From NCBI GenBank assembly GCA_026394555.1, contig JAPKXZ010000038.1, forward strand, positions 1 through 37,228: a stretch of DNA of 37,228 nucleotides, given 5' to 3'. The position numbers were made by a program, and so were the translations under genes. The notes beneath the pieces are model-generated. The model saw only the letters and a list, made by a program, of their open reading frames with translations. It was not told the DNA's origin and searched no databases. This document shows positions 1 through 7,416 of this stretch, piece after piece (positions within the stretch are counted from its first letter, which is position 1; the number at the start of each line of letters is the position of its first letter). The DNA is from Methanothrix sp. (GTDB taxonomy: Archaea > Halobacteriota > Methanosarcinia > Methanotrichales > Methanotrichaceae).

Positions 1-104
1 CCTGTTTCAATCACGGGATCGAGCGTCCCATAAACTTGTCGGCCTTCACTGCCCATATCCGGCTTAACGTGAACGGATAACAATATGTGGTTTTCCATCC
101 GTCA

Positions 105-132
105 CGTGTGAGCCCCTGCCTGGGCTCATGTG
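105..132 (+). other. Possible RNA hairpin
   Basis: Bases 105-115 can pair with 122-132 around a six-base loop. Eleven pairs form, three of them G-T pairs that would be G-U in RNA from the plus strand and A-C mismatches from the minus strand. This favours a plus-strand transcript if the structure is real. No gene lies directly next to it and no family is recognised. It could be the end of a decayed insertion element. Confidence 0.25.
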
Positions 133-274
133 CGTTTCAATTGGGCCATTTCTTTTCGGAAAGAGATAGATACTATAATTGCCTTTCGTTCCATTTCAAC
201 TGGACGGACGCCCAGAAACTCAATTCTTTTCTCAACGCTTCCTTCAGCAGGACCAAGATCGATGATCACAGAGG

Positions 275-282
275 ATTATATA
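275..282 (+). promoter_or_regulatory. TATA box of small secreted protein gene
   Basis: The sequence ATTATATA is centred about 26 bases before the ATG at 304. In archaea transcription starts about 25 bases after the TATA box, so the transcript would begin at or next to the start codon (leaderless). No ribosome binding site is seen before 304, which fits. Confidence 0.55.
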
Positions 283-303
283 CAGGAATAACGATCTCAG
301 ATT

Positions 304-546
304 ATGCTAAGAAATGCTATAGTTGTGCTGATCTTATTGCTACTGGCTCTAGGAGTTGCTGATGCCAGAGTGCCGCAAGTGGGGGATAATGTGCGTATAC
401 ATGGCAATTATGGTGACATCACTGGTAAAATAATGTCTATAAGTGATGGATTTATATGTCTTAGTGGTTCCATTGAAACGGAAAATAATGCACCCGAAGA
501 CGTATGTATAGGCATTGGTGGTATTTCCTACCTTACTTGGGTTTAG
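304..546 (+). CDS. Small secreted protein, unknown function
   Basis: This 80-residue protein begins with a clear signal peptide: a short basic start (MLRN), a run of Ile/Val/Leu to about residue 16, and a likely cut after the Ala-Asp-Ala stretch near residue 21. The remaining 60 residues are rich in Gly and Ile, contain two Cys (in FICLSG and EDVCIG) and could form a small beta barrel (VGDNVRIHG, then DITGKIMSI), but no family is recognised. The start at 304 is supported by a TATA box 26 bases upstream. It stands alone in a region otherwise without intact genes. A chance frame is possible, though the signal peptide plus promoter argue for a real gene. Confidence 0.55.
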   Translation: MLRNAIVVLILLLLALGVADARVPQVGDNVRIHGNYGDITGKIMSISDGFICLSGSIETENNAPEDVCIGIGGISYLTWV

Positions 547-936
547 ACAACCGATATACTTTTTTTGGCTCAATATTATATAAGGTCAATCACGATCACC
601 ATCAGCTCTTATCCTGCATTTGTTGCCGTATGAAAACGTGGGCTTGTGGTGATGCTTGTTTTCCACGAGGAATTAGCTACCTTCTGACCTGAGAACTAAC
701 CCACCTAGATGGCCCTTTGGACCTCGCAAGCCTGATGTTGCGCGGCGGATTCTGCAGCGCCTTTTCTGTTTAGCCGATGCTCATAATTAGATAACGGGCA
801 ATTGCCGATAAATCATTCCATCGTGTCTTAGAATAGGTTGTTTACCAGAACCGAATTTGTGGCCACCCAAGCCAAAAGAGAAAATGGGCAGGAAGGTTTG
901 CGGGTTTTGCGCACATCTCTTCTAATCGAGCCGCTT
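547..936. other. Gene-less stretch
   Basis: No convincing gene, RNA or repeat is seen. Open frames across it lack recognisable domains, signal peptides or ribosome binding sites. It lies between the small secreted protein and a decayed recombinase, so it may be debris of an old insertion. Confidence 0.4.
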
Positions 937-937
937 T

Positions 938-1365
938 TAGATCCATACACCCACCGGCCCGAATCCATGCAGATCATACGCCTCCTTCACCAGGGGCCAG
1001 CGCCACCGTGGCGTAGATCCCCGTCGTTGAAAGCCTCTTTGTGCCCCGCCTGGCTTCTGAATCATGGGCACCGGCACGCCTGCCATGAGCGCATTCACCA
1101 CATGGCTGTGCAGGAGGATATGGGGCGTAACCATCCTCCGGGAGAGCTTATGCCTGCGCGAAACCTCCTGGACCCCGGCCTCTTCTGCCAGGCGATCTAT
1201 GGTCCGAAGCATAGTCTTGGTGCACTGGTGTCCGAAGCTCCAGCCGGGGAAGAACCACTCCAGACCAGGCCGGACTGGACGGCCTGCAAAGTTCCCTGTC
1301 TCACCCGGGCTCCAGCAGCTGCGCGATAAGATCGCTCTCCACCCCCAGTTGCCAGGCCCACTGCC
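938..1365 (-). pseudogene. Tyrosine recombinase (integrase) remnant, frameshifted
   Basis: Read on the minus strand, this is the C-terminal catalytic part of a phage/Xer-type tyrosine recombinase in at least three frames. One frame gives LEWFFPGWSFGHQCTKTMLR, a helix with RLAEEAGVQEV, then the box PHILLHSHVVNALMAG and PVPMIQK. The next frame supplies QAGHKEAF, matching the family's Q-x-G-H-K motif. A third supplies TTGIYATVA with the catalytic tyrosine (codon 1013-1015). The first frame then resumes with LVKEAYDLHGFGP. The usual HxLRH box has Leu instead of the catalytic Arg (codon 1111-1113). The N-terminal DNA-binding half is missing; upstream only VESDLIAQLLEPG in another frame looks related. 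Two or more frameshifts and a lost catalytic residue make it dead. Confidence 0.8.
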
Positions 1366-1398
1366 CCCTGTCTGCACAGTACCTGATCCTACTCCAAT

Positions 1399-1423
1399 AC
1401 GTATTAACAAATATAAAAATATA
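1399..1423 (-). terminator. T-rich end of the Abi_C gene
   Basis: Directly after the stop codon of the minus-strand gene the transcript would be very U-rich (reading TATATTTTTATATTTGTT). Oligo-U tracts are enough to end transcription in archaea. There is no hairpin. Confidence 0.35.
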
Positions 1424-2488
1424 TTATAGAATTTTCTGGTCTGCCAACGAAATACTGTAAATAAATTCGGAAACTGCTTTTGAAACCTCAACAACTAATA
1501 TCGCATGTTGTTTTGTTGGTTTTAAATAGTTTTTAGTAGATCTTCCGTGAGCATCACTAAGTATATTTCTCGCTCTAGCAAGTCCATTTACGATTGTTGT
1601 GCAGCCAATTAGGATTTGCTTTAAGGCATCTCCTTCCGAATTATTTGGACTAATATTAAAGTTCAAGATTTTTACAGTCTCTTTGAATAACTTTGGTAAA
1701 TCTCCATTTGCTGAAGTCTCAGAATTTCTGTTTTCTATAATGAATATACATATGCTCTCAAGTAGAGATCTTGCATTAGCGATAGCTCCATCGTAATCCA
1801 TAATTTCTATTTTCTTATCACATTTATCAATTTGTTCTTTAATATATTCAAAATCAATTTTAAATATTTCGTTAGAATGAGATCTGTCTAGATTGTATTC
1901 TATATTTCTATCCAGCAAAAACCTAATATCGCAAATCTCAATAGATTTTTCTCCGGGAGGATAGAGGTCCTCAAAGGCCTCTTTGATAACATTTTTATCT
2001 AATTCTGAAAGAGATCGCAATTTTTCATAGACGGGCAACGAAGAGAAAATCTCAACAGTAGATAATACGGAAAATAAGTACGAGCCGTATGAATCGCTTT
2101 CTTCAATCCAGTAATGAGCATCTTTTAGCAAGAGTGCTAAATCTCTTCGTCCCCTATAATCTAATATTTCTACAATTCTATCTAATTTTTTATATGAATT
2201 TGAGGCATCCAGTGCTTTAATCTGCCTCTTAGCTTCTGGAATAAGGTACCCTCTTACGATCTCGATATTAGTAATACATTTGCCTTGTTCGAGTTCCAGT
2301 TCCTCTATCTCTTTTGCCAATTCTATCAAATTTAATTTTGCAAAATATTTTTTAAGTGAACGGATTTTTGAGTACACTATGCTTTCTGTTAGAGATTCAT
2401 AACCTGAATCCTCGTAGTAAGAATTTGCATTAATTTTATAGTTGCTTATTTCATCCAAGATATCGAATATTGCCTTGTATTCGGTCAT
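1424..2488 (-). CDS. Abi_C-domain protein, putative phage-defence factor
   Basis: A 354-residue soluble protein. Its last third (about residues 225-345) matches the abortive infection C-terminal domain (Abi_C): helices GAIANARSLLESICIFII, then QILIGCTTIVNGLARARN, the signature SDAHGR at 311-316, and a closing helix with Ala/Val and SEFIYSI. The first 220 residues are helical, rich in Leu, Glu, Lys and Ile, and match no family I recognise. Abi_C proteins are linked to abortive infection and toxin-like phage defence, but their reaction is mostly unknown. The ATG overlaps the stop of thiL (ATGA), so the two are probably cotranslated. The gene is far richer in A and T than GC-rich thiL, which suggests transfer. 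A decayed integrase lies just downstream. The domain call is fairly sure; the defence role is inferred. Confidence 0.75.
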   Translation of the reverse strand: MTEYKAIFDILDEISNYKINANSYYEDSGYESLTESIVYSKIRSLKKYFAKLNLIELAKEIEELELEQGKCITNIEIVRGYLIPEAKRQIKALDASNSYKKLDRIVEILDYRGRRDLALLLKDAHYWIEESDSYGSYLFSVLSTVEIFSSLPVYEKLRSLSELDKNVIKEAFEDLYPPGEKSIEICDIRFLLDRNIEYNLDRSHSNEIFKIDFEYIKEQIDKCDKKIEIMDYDGAIANARSLLESICIFIIENRNSETSANGDLPKLFKETVKILNFNISPNNSEGDALKQILIGCTTIVNGLARARNILSDAHGRSTKNYLKPTKQHAILVVEVSKAVSEFIYSISLADQKIL

Positions 2489-3447
2489 TTAGTTTCCTCA
2501 ATTTTTGCATATTGGATTCCTATCCTGTGCTCGTACCCCTTCGCCTCCACCCGTCTCCTCTCGCCTCCCCGCTCCATCCAGATCCCTTCCTCCACCACCT
2601 CGCCAATCACTGTCAGCTCGCATGCCCGCCGGGCCGCCTCCAGCCCCCCCGGCCTCACCGTGAACACGAGCTCGAAGTCCCCGCCCGCGCTCATCACCGT
2701 TTCCAGCGCCTTCTCCGGCCCCACCATCTCCACCAGGCCCTCGGCCACGGGCAACGCCTCCTCCTGCACTACAAAGCCCACATGGCTCACCTCTGCCAGG
2801 TCAGAGAGGGAGAGCGCCAGGCCGTCGCTGCTGTCCATCATGGCTGTGACCGCCCGGCTTTGGGCCAGGGCCCGGCCCTCCTTGAGGCGCGGCTCGGGTT
2901 CCAGCAGCCGAGTGATGAACGGGCTATCAAGCCTGCCCTGCTGCCAGGCCCATAGCCCCCCGCCCGCGCCCCCCAGCGCGCCGGTGGTGCAGAGCAGGTC
3001 GCCCACCCGCGCGCCGCGGCGGCGCAGCACCTGATCCTTTTCCACGAACCCCAGGGCCGTGCCGGTGATGGTCAGCTCCTCATGCGAGTCTGTGTCGCCG
3101 CCGATGATGCGCGTGCCGTAGTAAGCAGCGCAATCCCCAAATCCCGAGAAAAGCTCGTCGATGAAGTACAGGTCCGCCTCAGGCGGCAGGCCCGCCGCGA
3201 TGAGAACGCCCGCCGGCTCTGCCCCCATGGCGGCGATGTCGCTCAGGTTCACAGCTACCGCCATCCAGCCCATCTGCCAGGGATTCATGATATCAGGAAA
3301 ATCCGTTTTCCGGTGCAGCATGTCCGTAGTAACTACCAGATAGCGCTCGCCTGCGTCAATCACGGCGCAGTCGTCGTTCTCCACACCGCCCAGGATCTCG
3401 GAGATGCGCCGGATCAGCTCTCTCTCGCCCAAAACATTTCCCGACAT
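2485..3447 (-). CDS. thiL: Thiamine-monophosphate kinase
   Basis: ThiL phosphorylates thiamine monophosphate to thiamine diphosphate with ATP, the last step of cofactor synthesis, in the cytoplasm. The 320 residues are the usual family length. Visible motifs are GERELI at residues 7-12, the metal-binding DDCAVI near 25-30, TTDMLHRKTDFP, AVNLSDIAAMGA, IIGGDT near residue 116, and the C-terminal half with MDSSDGLALSLSDLAE and SAGGDFELVFTV. These place it in the AIR synthase-like fold of the PurM/ThiL superfamily. The ATG at 3447 lies about 25 bases from an AT-rich box shared with the divergent gene, so the transcript may be leaderless. The stop codon overlaps the start of the Abi_C gene by four bases, so thiL is the promoter-proximal gene of a two-gene unit. 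Confidence 0.95.
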   Translation of the reverse strand: MSGNVLGERELIRRISEILGGVENDDCAVIDAGERYLVVTTDMLHRKTDFPDIMNPWQMGWMAVAVNLSDIAAMGAEPAGVLIAAGLPPEADLYFIDELFSGFGDCAAYYGTRIIGGDTDSHEELTITGTALGFVEKDQVLRRRGARVGDLLCTTGALGGAGGGLWAWQQGRLDSPFITRLLEPEPRLKEGRALAQSRAVTAMMDSSDGLALSLSDLAEVSHVGFVVQEEALPVAEGLVEMVGPEKALETVMSAGGDFELVFTVRPGGLEAARRACELTVIGEVVEEGIWMERGGERRRVEAKGYEHRIGIQYAKIEETK

Positions 3448-3465
3448 GAATGCCTGCCCAAAGAC

Positions 3466-3476
3466 TAATAAATTTT
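3466..3476. promoter_or_regulatory. Shared TATA-like box between divergent genes
   Basis: The stretch TAATAAATTTT lies almost midway between the ATG of thiL (3447, minus) and the ATG at 3499 (plus). It is roughly 25 bases from one and 27 from the other, the archaeal TATA-to-start distance, and it reads TATA-like on both strands. It may drive both genes as leaderless transcripts. This is inferred from spacing only. Confidence 0.45.
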
Positions 3477-3498
3477 GATGGCTATTACTCTGAGTACT

Positions 3499-4443
3499 AT
3501 GCTCGATTACAAAAGATTATTTATTCCCGTCCTGGCGCTCCTCCTGCTCCTTACGCCTTCTCTTGCCGAAACACGGGTCTGCTCCCAGGGATGCGATTAC
3601 ACTGCCATCCAGTCAGCACTTGATGCCGCCTCGCCCGGTGACAGAATCGTTGTGGAGAGCGGAATCTACAACGAATCGCTCCTCATCGGCAAGATGGTAA
3701 ATCTGCATGGCCTGGATACGGGCCAGGGAAAGCCCGTGCTCGCGCCGGAAAGCGGGCGGGTAATCCTGGCTGCCAATGGCGCCGTCTTGCGGGGCTTTGG
3801 GATCGGCGGGCCTGCCGGCTCGGATGGCCTGGCCTCTGAAAGCGAGAACTGCACTCTGGAAGTCGTCCTTCCCTCCGCCATTTACCTTAACGACTTTGCC
3901 GGCAAGAAGAGCGTCTGCCCTGAGGATGCCGCTTCCTGGAATTCCAGTGACGGCATCAATTACCAGTTCAACAGCCGGGTGCTGCGCGGCCGCCTGGGCA
4001 ACTACTGGGCAGATTACAACGGATCGGATGAGAATAACGACGGAATTGGCGACCAGCCCATGGTCTTAAACGAAAAAAATATAGACTATTATCCCCTGAT
4101 AGAGCCCGTGGACAACTACCGAATACCTGATGAAAAGCAGACGAATGTAGAGCTTATTCTTGCAAAGGTTAACGAGCCCTTTACCATATCCCTGCCTGCC
4201 AATCCCACTACGGGTTATGAGTGGAAGGCGGATTACGATTATGTCCTGCTCAAACAGGAAAACGCAGAGTTTGAAAGAGCCACCACAGAGACGAAGCGCG
4301 TGGGATCGGGCGGAACATCGGTCTTTGTCTTCCTGCCCATTAAGCCCGGCAAGAGCACCATCTACTTCGTCTATAAAAGGTCCTGGGAGAATATTGTGGC
4401 AGACACGAGAGCCTTCCATGTGGAGATATCTGCCAAAAGCTGA
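3499..4443 (+). CDS. Secreted NosD-like beta-helix protein with C-terminal chagasin-like domain
   Basis: The 314-residue protein starts with a signal peptide (MLDYKRLFIPVLALLLLLTP, cut after SLA). Residues about 24-215 are a short right-handed beta-helix of the NosD/pectate-lyase type: CDYTAIQSALDAASPGD, VVESGIYNESLLIG, and the NosD signature LGNYWADYNGSD with NNDGIGDQP and DYYPLIEP. Residues about 225-314 resemble the chagasin (I42) cysteine-protease inhibitor family, with its three loops NPTTGYEW, GSGG and RSWE (usually RPW). NosD-like repeats bind carbohydrate or surface polymers; chagasin domains block papain-like proteases. I chose ATG 3499 because it gives a clean signal peptide and sits 27 bases from the TATA-like box. 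TTG 3475 and ATG 3478 are in frame but lie on or next to that box. Inhibitor activity is inferred. Confidence 0.85.
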   Translation: MLDYKRLFIPVLALLLLLTPSLAETRVCSQGCDYTAIQSALDAASPGDRIVVESGIYNESLLIGKMVNLHGLDTGQGKPVLAPESGRVILAANGAVLRGFGIGGPAGSDGLASESENCTLEVVLPSAIYLNDFAGKKSVCPEDAASWNSSDGINYQFNSRVLRGRLGNYWADYNGSDENNDGIGDQPMVLNEKNIDYYPLIEPVDNYRIPDEKQTNVELILAKVNEPFTISLPANPTTGYEWKADYDYVLLKQENAEFERATTETKRVGSGGTSVFVFLPIKPGKSTIYFVYKRSWENIVADTRAFHVEISAKS

Positions 4444-4463
4444 TCCCGGCTCTATCCCAAAAT

Positions 4464-4471
4464 AATTTATA
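4464..4471 (+). promoter_or_regulatory. TATA box of GlsB/YeaQ-type gene
   Basis: AATTTATA is centred about 26 bases before the ATG at 4494. No ribosome binding site is present, so a leaderless transcript is likely. Confidence 0.6.
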
Positions 4472-4493
4472 GAATTAACTCCTACATTTTTTC

Positions 4494-4739
4494 ATGTTTG
4501 GCATAATTTCATTTATCGGCTGGCTGATCATAGGAGCTATCATAGGCTGGATCGCAGGAAAGGTTTGGGTAGGACACGGCTTCGGCCTGATGGGAAACAT
4601 TGTGGTCGGCATAGTGGGCTCCATAATCGGAGGAGCACTCTTTGGCGGGCTTTTGGGCACATCCGGCATAGGTGGCTGGATTACATCCATCCTGGGGGCC
4701 ATTGTACTGCTGGTTATTGCAGGATTCATTAAGAGATAG
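4494..4739 (+). CDS. GlsB/YeaQ/YmgE-family small membrane protein
   Basis: This 81-residue protein is almost wholly hydrophobic, with three membrane segments (about residues 3-22, 30-53 and 58-78) full of Gly. The patterns GWLIIGAIIGWIAGK, GNIVVGIVGSIIGGALFGGL and a final IAGFIKR are typical of the transglycosylase-associated (PF04226) family. Bacterial members are induced by stress, but their biochemical role is not established. It has its own TATA box at 4464-4471 and is separated from eIF2-gamma by about 200 bases with another promoter, so it is probably transcribed alone. Confidence 0.9.
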   Translation: MFGIISFIGWLIIGAIIGWIAGKVWVGHGFGLMGNIVVGIVGSIIGGALFGGLLGTSGIGGWITSILGAIVLLVIAGFIKR

Positions 4740-4889
4740 ATCTGGGGCCAGTCCAAATCGCGAACTGACTCTGGCCGGGAAGAATATATCATCCTTCTGT
4801 CGCAGCAGAAACAAGCACAATCATCTAATCTCTGCCAACCAGAGAGCTGGCAACCAGGGATAGGTCTGAAGAGGGGACTAGCCAGGAAG

Positions 4890-4899
4890 TATTTATATA
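4890..4899 (+). promoter_or_regulatory. TATA box of eIF2-gamma/ribosomal operon
   Basis: The sequence TATTTATATA, preceded by purines (GGAAG) as expected for a BRE, predicts transcription start near 4918-4922. This leaves a short leader that contains the AAGGAG ribosome binding site. Confidence 0.65.
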
Positions 4900-4934
4900 G
4901 TGATCGCCATCAATTCCTGGTCATTACAATCCTT

Positions 4935-4940
4935 AAGGAG
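4935..4940 (+). promoter_or_regulatory. Ribosome binding site for TTG start of eIF2-gamma
   Basis: AAGGAG lies eight bases before the TTG at 4949. It decides the start, because there is no ATG nearby in this frame until after the GTP-binding region has begun. Confidence 0.75.
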
Positions 4941-4948
4941 ATTTCAAT

Positions 4949-6244
4949 TTGGCAAAATCCGATATCAAATCTGAGGCTATTTCAGAAACCAAAGCCGAGG
5001 TGAAGAAGCCTGCGGCCCCTAAACCGGAGGTCAACATCGGCATGGTGGGCCATGTCGATCACGGCAAAACCACCCTTGTAAAGTCACTATCAGGCGTCTG
5101 GACCGATCAGCACAGCGAGGAAGTTAAAAGAGGCATCTCCATCCGCCTGGGGTATGCAGATGCAACCTTCCGAAAGTGCCCGAGCTGTCCCGAACCGGAT
5201 GCTTACAGTGTGGATGAGATTTGCTCCCACTGCGGCAAAGAGACAGAGGTTTTACGCACCGTTTCTTTCGTAGACTCGCCCGGCCACGAAACACTCATGG
5301 CCACCATGCTCTGCGGAGCGGCTATCATGGATGGAGCCGTGCTGGTCATATCCGCCAATGAGCCCTGCCCCCAGCCCCAGACCAAAGAGCACCTCATGGC
5401 CCTCAACATCACAGGCATCAACAATATCGTGATAGTGCAAAATAAGATAGATCTCATGTCCCGTGAGCAAGTAATGGAGCACTATCGCCAGATCAAGGAT
5501 TTCGTAAAGGGAACTGTGGCCGAGAATGCGCCCATTGTGCCTATTTCCGCTCAGCAGAACCTCAACGTCGACATGGTCATTGAGGCCATCGAGAAGACCA
5601 TACCTACGCCGCCCAGAGACGTCAACAAGCCGGCTCTTCTGAAGATTGCTCGCTCCTTCGACATCAATCGGCCGGGCGCTACCCCCGAGGCCCTTAAAGG
5701 CGGAGTCATCGGCGGCTCTCTCAGCCAGGGCATCATGCATACGGGCGACAAGATAGAGATCTGTCCGGGTCGACTCGTGGAATACGAGGGCAGGAAACAG
5801 TGGGTGCCCATCCAGACCAAGGTGGTAACACTGCTGGCTGGAAAACACGTTCAGGATGAGATCACACCCGGAGGCCTGATGGGCGTGGGCACTCTGCTCG
5901 ACCCCATCATGACCAAGAGCGATGCGCTGGTGGGACAGGTGGCAGGAGAGCCTGGCAAACTTCCGCCCGCAAGGTCTTCATTTACCATGAATATGCGGCT
6001 TTTGGAGCGCGTCGTTGGAGTCACGGACGAGTCGAGTGTTGAACCTATCCACTCCAGCGAACCCTTGATGCTCAATGTCGGCACGGCCACAACCGTAGGT
6101 GTCGTAACCAGCGCTCGTGAGGGCGGCATTGTTCAGGTGCAGCTCAAGAGACCTGTATGTGCCGACAAAGGTGAACGTGTGGCGGTCAGCAGGCGAATTG
6201 GTGCCAGATGGCGTCTCATTGGCGTCGGCACCATAACCGAGTAG
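4949..6244 (+). CDS. eif2g: Translation initiation factor aIF2 gamma subunit (GTPase)
   Basis: The 431-residue gamma subunit of aIF2 binds GTP and carries initiator Met-tRNA to the small ribosomal subunit. Visible motifs are the P-loop GHVDHGKT (34-41), the switch I region with [15 protein letters not shown], a zinc knuckle with Cys 77, 80, 92 and 95, DSPGHE (109-114), NKID (165-168), and the SAQ loop, followed by two beta-barrel domains that end in [15 protein letters not shown]. The N-terminus has about 25 extra residues rich in Lys, Glu, Ala and Pro before the G domain, so it is slightly longer than the usual roughly 410. Translation starts at TTG with a good AAGGAG. It is the first gene of a tight operon reaching S27ae. 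Confidence 0.97.
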   Translation: MAKSDIKSEAISETKAEVKKPAAPKPEVNIGMVGHVDHGKTTLVKSLSGVWTDQHSEEVKRGISIRLGYADATFRKCPSCPEPDAYSVDEICSHCGKETEVLRTVSFVDSPGHETLMATMLCGAAIMDGAVLVISANEPCPQPQTKEHLMALNITGINNIVIVQNKIDLMSREQVMEHYRQIKDFVKGTVAENAPIVPISAQQNLNVDMVIEAIEKTIPTPPRDVNKPALLKIARSFDINRPGATPEALKGGVIGGSLSQGIMHTGDKIEICPGRLVEYEGRKQWVPIQTKVVTLLAGKHVQDEITPGGLMGVGTLLDPIMTKSDALVGQVAGEPGKLPPARSSFTMNMRLLERVVGVTDESSVEPIHSSEPLMLNVGTATTVGVVTSAREGGIVQVQLKRPVCADKGERVAVSRRIGARWRLIGVGTITE

Positions 6245-6245
6245 C

Positions 6246-6656
6246 ATGAAGGCATACATTGATACGAGTAGCGTAAAGGTCGTCCTCGATACCAACGCAT
6301 TGATGGTGCCCGAGCAGTTCGGTGTGGACATCTTCAGTGAGCTCCTCCGCTTGGGGTATGCAGAGTGGCTGGTCCCTGCCTCTGTCCTGGGAGAGCTTCG
6401 GTTCCTGGCAACGCGGGCCGACAAAGGAAAGGATAAAATTGCCGCCCGCGTGGCACTGAGCCTTGCGAGTGGCTGCAATGCCGTTGGGGTGGACAATTAT
6501 AATGCAGATCAGGCAATAGAAGAGCTTGCCCAAGAGACTGGCGCGGCTGTCTTTACCAATGATAAAGCTTTAAAGAAAAGGTTATTTAGTAAAGGCATCA
6601 CCGTAGTATACCTGCGCCAGGGGCAATATCTAGAGGCGTCGAAGAAGGAGTACTAG
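6246..6656 (+). CDS. PIN-domain nuclease, Fcf1/Utp24-like
   Basis: A 136-residue single PIN domain. The conserved acids are visible: Asp15 in VVLDTNALM, Glu50 in VLGELRFLA, Asp88 in YNADQAIEE, and Asp106 in FTNDKALKKRL. The opening VLDTNALMVPEQFGVDIF resembles the archaeal Fcf1-type proteins, whose eukaryotic relatives cut pre-rRNA. The ATG begins one base after the stop of aIF2-gamma, and the next gene starts directly after its own stop. Its place between a translation factor and RNA polymerase/ribosomal genes favours a housekeeping role in rRNA processing over a toxin role, and no antitoxin is present. The substrate is inferred. Confidence 0.88.
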   Translation: MKAYIDTSSVKVVLDTNALMVPEQFGVDIFSELLRLGYAEWLVPASVLGELRFLATRADKGKDKIAARVALSLASGCNAVGVDNYNADQAIEELAQETGAAVFTNDKALKKRLFSKGITVVYLRQGQYLEASKKEY

Positions 6657-7232
6657 ATGTATAAGAAGATGAAGCTTAAGGGTGTGGCCAAGATAGAACC
6701 GGATCATCTGGGTGATCCCCTCGAAGCGGCAGTGGACAAGTCACTGCGCGACAAATACGAGGCAGTAGTTGACAAGTCACTGGGAACCATCGTGGCCGTA
6801 CTCGGAGCAGATGACATTGGAGAAGGTCACATCCTGGCCGGGGATGGGTCTATTTACTACGAAGTCAATTTTGATGCCCTCGTCTTTAAGCCCGAGATGC
6901 AGGAGATCATCGAAGGCGAGGTAGTGGAGATAGTTAAATTCGGAGCTTTTCTCTCTCTGGGACCATTTGACGGCCTTCTGCACGTCAGCCAGATCACCAA
7001 TGAGTATATATCTTATGATGAAAAGAACGCGCGGCTGGTCAGCAAAGAGTCGAACAAGTCCTTAGGAGAAGGAGATAAGGTTCGAGCCAGGGTCATAGCC
7101 GTAAGCCTGAATGAGAAAGAGCCTCGCGAGAGCAAGATTGGGCTTACCATGAGGCAAACGGGCCTGGGACGGCTGGAGTGGCTAGAGGTCAATCCCAGTG
7201 CAGAAGTAAATGTTGAGGCAGAGGCGAAATGA
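6657..7232 (+). CDS. rpo7: DNA-directed RNA polymerase subunit Rpo7 (E')
   Basis: The 191-residue protein has the two-domain layout of Rpo7/Rpb7. An N-terminal RNP-like domain (MYKKMKLKGVAKIEP, GDGSIYYEVNFDALVFKP) is followed by an S1 OB-fold from about residue 82 (EGEVVEIVKFGAFLSLGPFD, GLLHVSQI). With Rpo4 it forms the stalk of the archaeal polymerase, which binds nascent RNA and helps open the promoter. The ATG directly follows the PIN gene's stop. The end overlaps the Spt4 gene by four bases. Confidence 0.96.
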   Translation: MYKKMKLKGVAKIEPDHLGDPLEAAVDKSLRDKYEAVVDKSLGTIVAVLGADDIGEGHILAGDGSIYYEVNFDALVFKPEMQEIIEGEVVEIVKFGAFLSLGPFDGLLHVSQITNEYISYDEKNARLVSKESNKSLGEGDKVRARVIAVSLNEKEPRESKIGLTMRQTGLGRLEWLEVNPSAEVNVEAEAK

Positions 7233-7414
7233 CAGAGCAGGCATGCAGAGAATGTCGCAGAATCGTTGAGGGTCAGGTCTGTCCCATCTGTAATTCAGCC
7301 TCGCTCAGCAAGGACTGGAGCGGATACGTCGTGATCATCGATCCCAAGGAATCGATCCTCGCGCAAAAGCTGGAGATTACCCTTCCCGGCAGATATGCTT
7401 TGAAGGTGCGTTAG
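7229..7414 (+). CDS. spt4: Transcription elongation factor Spt4 (RpoE'')
   Basis: A 61-residue zinc protein with Cys6, Cys9, Cys18 and Cys21 (CRECRR, CPICN) followed by DWSGYVVIIDP and a C-terminal strand, the pattern of archaeal Spt4. Spt4 pairs with Spt5 to clamp RNA polymerase and support elongation; Spt5 is not in this window. Its ATG overlaps the Rpo7 stop (ATGA), as is common in archaea. Confidence 0.94.
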   Translation: MTEQACRECRRIVEGQVCPICNSASLSKDWSGYVVIIDPKESILAQKLEITLPGRYALKVR

Positions 7415-7416
7415 AA

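Noticed and set aside
838-1329. Plus-strand open frames over 838-1429
   Set aside because: They lie opposite the decayed recombinase, whose minus-strand reading shows recognisable motifs; the plus-strand products show none.
2470-3468. Open frames on the plus strand across thiL
   Set aside because: Shadows of a GC-rich gene; thiL on the minus strand has all expected motifs.
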